This document shows positions 61,177 through 64,000 of a stretch of 64,000 bases of DNA, one piece after another. Origin of the DNA: Actinomadura sp. NBRC 104425 (GTDB lineage Bacteria > Actinomycetota > Actinomycetes > Streptosporangiales > Streptosporangiaceae); the NCBI RefSeq assembly GCF_030269545.1, contig NZ_BSTN01000004.1:1-64000 (forward strand), given 5' to 3'. The notes below the pieces were generated by a model. The model was not told where the DNA came from. It saw only the letters and a list, made by a program, of their open reading frames with translations, and made no database searches. The position numbers and the translations under genes are program-made. Position 1 is the stretch's first letter. The number at the start of each line of letters is the position of its first letter.

Positions 61177-62210
61177 CAGACGGTCTCCTCGGCGGTGGTG
61201 CGGGGGGCGGTGCGGGGGAACGCGGGGGTGACGGCCGGGGCGGCCCACCAGGTTCTCCACTCGGGCCGCATCCGGGTCAGCGTGATGGAGAACCCGGCCA
61301 TGTCCAGGGCGGGGGCGAACGTGCCGACCAGCGCGCCGGCCAGCGCGAACCCGCGCCGCTCCAGCCCGCCGGCGACCAGGTCGTGCAGCCCGTACAGCTC
61401 CAGCAGCGTGGTGCCGCCCAGGCCGTTGACGACGGCGACGACCTCGTCCGGCCCCGCCGGGAGGCCCGCGATCACCTCGTCCAGCATCCGGTCCACCAGG
61501 TCCTCGGTGGACGGCCGGGGGATCGACTTGGCGGCGCGCTCGCCGTGGATGCCGACGCCGTACTCCAGCTCGCCCTCGGCCAGCTCGAACGCGGGCCTGC
61601 CGGTGTGCATGGAGGTCTGCGCCCGGGACGCCACGGCCAGGCTGCGCGACGCGGCGGCGAACGCCGCGCCCAGCTCGGCCAGTTCGTCGATGCCGAGCCC
61701 GTCGTCGGCGGCGGCGCCGAGCAGCTTCTCCACCACGACGGTGGCGCCGGTGCCGCGCCGCCCGGTCGCGGTGTCGGCGGAGTCGGTGGCCAGGTCGTCG
61801 TCCACCAGCACGCGGCGGACCTCGATGCCCTCCAGCCGCAGCCGCTCGGCGGCGATGCCGAAGTTGATGCGGTCACCGGTGTAGTTCTTCACCACGTGGA
61901 TCACGCCGCCGGGCCCGGCCGCCTTCCGGCTGGCCTCCAGGATCTGCCGGTTGTGCGGGGAGGCGAACACCTTGCCGGGCGCGACCGCGTCGAGCATGCC
62001 GCGGCCGAGGAACCCGGCGTGCATCGGCTCGTGCCCGGACCCGCCGCCCGACACCAGCCCCACCCGCCGGCCCGGCGCACGGTGCCGCGCGACCAGGTGG
62101 GCGGGGTTCTCGTGCAGCTCGACCAGGTCGGCGTGGACCCGCGCGAAGCCGCGCAGCGAGGGCGGGACGGGGTCGCCGTCGGAGGGGTGGAAGGGCGCGC
62201 TGGACGTCAC
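61176..62210 (-). CDS. dhaK: Dihydroxyacetone kinase subunit DhaK
   Basis: A 344-residue DhaK: VGLVSGGGSGHEPMHAGFLG at the substrate site, ASPHNRQILEASRKAAGPG, VVKNYTGDRINFGIAAERL, EYGVGIHGERAAKSIPRPS with the His that binds dihydroxyacetone covalently, and VNGLGGTTLLELYGL. GTG 62210 is the start. It is the first gene of a two-gene unit with dhaL. Confidence 0.94.
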   Translation of the reverse strand: MTSSAPFHPSDGDPVPPSLRGFARVHADLVELHENPAHLVARHRAPGRRVGLVSGGGSGHEPMHAGFLGRGMLDAVAPGKVFASPHNRQILEASRKAAGPGGVIHVVKNYTGDRINFGIAAERLRLEGIEVRRVLVDDDLATDSADTATGRRGTGATVVVEKLLGAAADDGLGIDELAELGAAFAAASRSLAVASRAQTSMHTGRPAFELAEGELEYGVGIHGERAAKSIPRPSTEDLVDRMLDEVIAGLPAGPDEVVAVVNGLGGTTLLELYGLHDLVAGGLERRGFALAGALVGTFAPALDMAGFSITLTRMRPEWRTWWAAPAVTPAFPRTAPRTTAEETV

Positions 62211-62427
62211 GGTGCGGTCTCCTCGGGGCAGACGATGCGCAGTCGACGCGGCCGCCTAATATACGCGCCCGGTATTCACCTCCGGCTCCCGGCCCGACCC
62301 GCAGGCGGCGGCCGAGTCCACGCGCGGCCGCGGACCGGGCGGCTGCACCGGGGGCCGTCAGGGCCGTCCCGCCCGGTCGCGGCGCGCAGAGGGCCCGGAC
62401 GGGCCGCCGGGCGTCAGGCGGCGGGCG

Positions 62428-63579
62428 TCAGGCGGCGGGCGGCAGGCCCAGGGAGCGGGCGATGAGCATGCGCTGGACCTCGGAGGTGCCCTCGCCCACC
62501 TCCAGGATCTTGGCGTCCCGGTAGAAGCGGCCCACGGGGTACTCGTTCATGAAGCCGTAGCCGCCGAAGATCTGGGTGGCGTCGCGCGCGTTGTCCATGG
62601 CGGCGTTGGAGGCGACCAGCTTGGCGATGGACGCCTCCTTCTTGAACGGCAGCCCCGCCAGCATGCGGGCCGCGGCGGCGTAGTAGGCCAGGCGGGCGGT
62701 GTGCGCGCGGGTCTCCATGTCGGCGATCTTGAACTGGACGGCCTGGTAGCGGCCGATCTCGCGGCCGAAGGCGACGCGCTGGCCGGCGTAGCGCACGCAC
62801 TCGTCCACGCAGCCCTGGGCCAGGCCGACCGACAGCGCGGCGATGGCGATGCGGCCCTCGTCCAGGATGCGCAGGAACTGGGCGTAGCCGCGGCCGCGCT
62901 CGCCGACCAGGTTCTCGGCGGGCACCCGCACGTCGGCGAACGCCAGCTCGCGGGTGTCGGACGCCGACCAGCCGACCTTGGAGTACTTGCGGCCGACGGT
63001 GAAGCCGGGCGTGCCGTTCGGCACGATGATCGTCGAGATCTCGTTCTCGCCGGTCAGCGCGGTGACGGTGACGAACGCGGTGATGTCGGTGCCGGCGTTG
63101 GTGATGAACGACTTGGACCCGTTGAGCACCCAGTGGCCGCCGTCCAGGCGGGCGGTGGTGCGCATGCCGCCGGGCACGTCGGAGCCGCCGCCCGGTTCGG
63201 TCAGCCCGAAGGCCGCCAGTTTCTCGCCGGACGTCAGCGACGGCAGCCACCGCTCCTTCTGCTCCTGCGATCCGAAGCGGTAGACGGGCATGGCGCCCAG
63301 GGACACCGCGGCCTCCAGCGTGATGGCCACCGAGGAGTCCACGCGGGCCAGTTCCTCCAGGGCGAGGCAGAGGGTGAAGTAGTCGCCGCCCATGCCGCCG
63401 TACTCCTCGGGGAACGGCAGGCCGAACAGCCCCATCTTGCCCATCGCGGCGACGATCTCGTACGGGAACTCGCCCCGCTCGTACAGGTCGCCGATCACCG
63501 GCGCGACGGACTCGCGGGCGAACCGCTCCACGGTCCGGCGCAGCTCCTCCTGCTCCTCGGTGAGCGTGAAGTCGATCAT
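62428..63579 (-). CDS. Acyl-CoA dehydrogenase
   Basis: A 383-residue acyl-CoA dehydrogenase: FGLTEPGGGSDVPGGMRTTA, LNGSKSFITNAGTDITAFVT, YAQFLRILDEGRIAIAALSV, GQRVAFGREIGRYQAVQFKI, and the catalytic Glu in LEVGEGTSEVQRMLIARSL. Because it is directly coupled (ATGA) to an HMG-CoA lyase gene, it is likely an isovaleryl- or branched-chain-type enzyme of leucine breakdown; that is a context inference. Confidence 0.92.
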   Translation of the reverse strand: MIDFTLTEEQEELRRTVERFARESVAPVIGDLYERGEFPYEIVAAMGKMGLFGLPFPEEYGGMGGDYFTLCLALEELARVDSSVAITLEAAVSLGAMPVYRFGSQEQKERWLPSLTSGEKLAAFGLTEPGGGSDVPGGMRTTARLDGGHWVLNGSKSFITNAGTDITAFVTVTALTGENEISTIIVPNGTPGFTVGRKYSKVGWSASDTRELAFADVRVPAENLVGERGRGYAQFLRILDEGRIAIAALSVGLAQGCVDECVRYAGQRVAFGREIGRYQAVQFKIADMETRAHTARLAYYAAAARMLAGLPFKKEASIAKLVASNAAMDNARDATQIFGGYGFMNEYPVGRFYRDAKILEVGEGTSEVQRMLIARSLGLPPAA

Positions 63580-64000
63580 TGCTGCTCCTTGGGTGCCAGC
63601 GCCTGGACGACGCGGGAGGGACTGGGACGGCCGAGGCGCTCGGCCATCCAGCTACTGGTGGCGGCGAGGGCGGCGAGGTCGACGCCGGTGTCGATGCCGA
63701 GGCCGTGCAGCATCCACACCAGGTCCTCGGTGGCCAGATTGCCGGTGGCGCTCTCGGCGTACGGGCAGCCTCCGATGCCGCCGGCGGAGGCGTCGACCGT
63801 GGTGACACCGGCGCGCAGGGCGGCCAGCGTGTTGGCCAGGGCCTGCCCGTAGGTGTCATGGAAGTGCACCGCGAGCCGGTCGACGCCGATGCCCGCCGCG
63901 ACCAGCGCCTCGATCAGCGCGGTGACCTGGCCGGGCGTGCCGACGCCGATGGTGTCGCCGATGCTCAGCTGCGCGCAGCCGAGGTCCATCATGCGCTTGG
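63576..64000 (-). CDS. Hydroxymethylglutaryl-CoA lyase (partial)
   Basis: The C-terminal 140 or so residues of an HMG-CoA lyase; the start is outside the window. Seen are LSIGDTIGVGTPGQVTALIE, LAVHFHDTYGQALANTLAAL (metal-binding His pair), TVDASAGGIGGCPYAESATG with the catalytic Cys in GGCPYA, and LATEDLVWMLHGLGIDTGVD. It splits HMG-CoA into acetoacetate and acetyl-CoA in leucine degradation. The stop overlaps the acyl-CoA dehydrogenase start. Confidence 0.93.
   Translation of the reverse strand, partial: KRMMDLGCAQLSIGDTIGVGTPGQVTALIEALVAAGIGVDRLAVHFHDTYGQALANTLAALRAGVTTVDASAGGIGGCPYAESATGNLATEDLVWMLHGLGIDTGVDLAALAATSSWMAERLGRPSPSRVVQALAPKEQQ

Overview
The window is very GC-rich (about 73 percent by eye) with extreme G/C at third codon positions. 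Coding density is high, with many ATGA and GTGA overlaps between genes. It carries conservon (cvn) genes, DUF397, DUF742 and DUF5999 proteins, SARP/AfsR-type regulators and several RsbW-like ATPases. This points to a chromosome of a filamentous actinobacterium, most like Actinomadura/Thermomonosporaceae or a relative; the genus is an inference.

Layout. 1-180: end of an rRNA operon (5S rRNA and its terminator). 180-2750: gene-poor stretch with a direct repeat and a graveyard of decayed IS630 and IS481 transposases. 2734-7246 (minus): conservon cvnABCD, a membrane histidine kinase, Roadblock protein, DUF742 protein and small GTPase, with one small gene in front. 7383-14100 (minus): a tightly overlapped lipid operon, ACP, two SGNH hydrolases, NTF2-like protein, acyl-CoA dehydrogenase-like flavoprotein and fatty acyl-AMP ligase, followed by a PadR regulator. 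No NRPS or PKS is next to it; it is the best candidate for an undescribed pathway here. 14560-15200: degenerate tandem repeat of about 175 bp. 16250-23382: rhamnose-type uptake operon (kinase, binding protein, ATPase, two permeases, DeoR regulator).

23488-31793: aldo/keto reductase; three overlapping paralogues sharing a TPM-like module; ribokinase; a DUF4388 protein divergent from two Roadblock proteins; and a broken N-terminus of a NACHT/STAND protein. 31852-38700: glycosyltransferase, gamma-glutamylcyclotransferase-like protein, peroxiredoxin, lipoprotein, MscS channel, an ATPase-ankyrin fusion, a DEDDh exonuclease and a MarR remnant. 38752-40541: SPFH, ribbon-helix-helix and GPP34 operon.

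41005-49876: RsbW-like ATPase, DHA2 exporter with an AfsR-type regulator, two paralogous small membrane proteins sharing an upstream motif with a DUF5999 gene between them, and an in-frame MoxR/histidine-kinase chimera that marks a deletion. 50068-56837: DedA protein, aminoacyl-tRNA deacylase-like protein, HD protein, MarR-controlled FAD oxidoreductase, trehalose-6-phosphate synthase, and a divergent ATPase/DUF397 pair around a cluster of ATGCA boxes. 56920-64000: acyl-CoA synthetase, a second DHA2 exporter, dihydroxyacetone kinase subunits DhaL and DhaK, and the start of a leucine/acyl-CoA degradation operon (acyl-CoA dehydrogenase, HMG-CoA lyase) that runs off the window.
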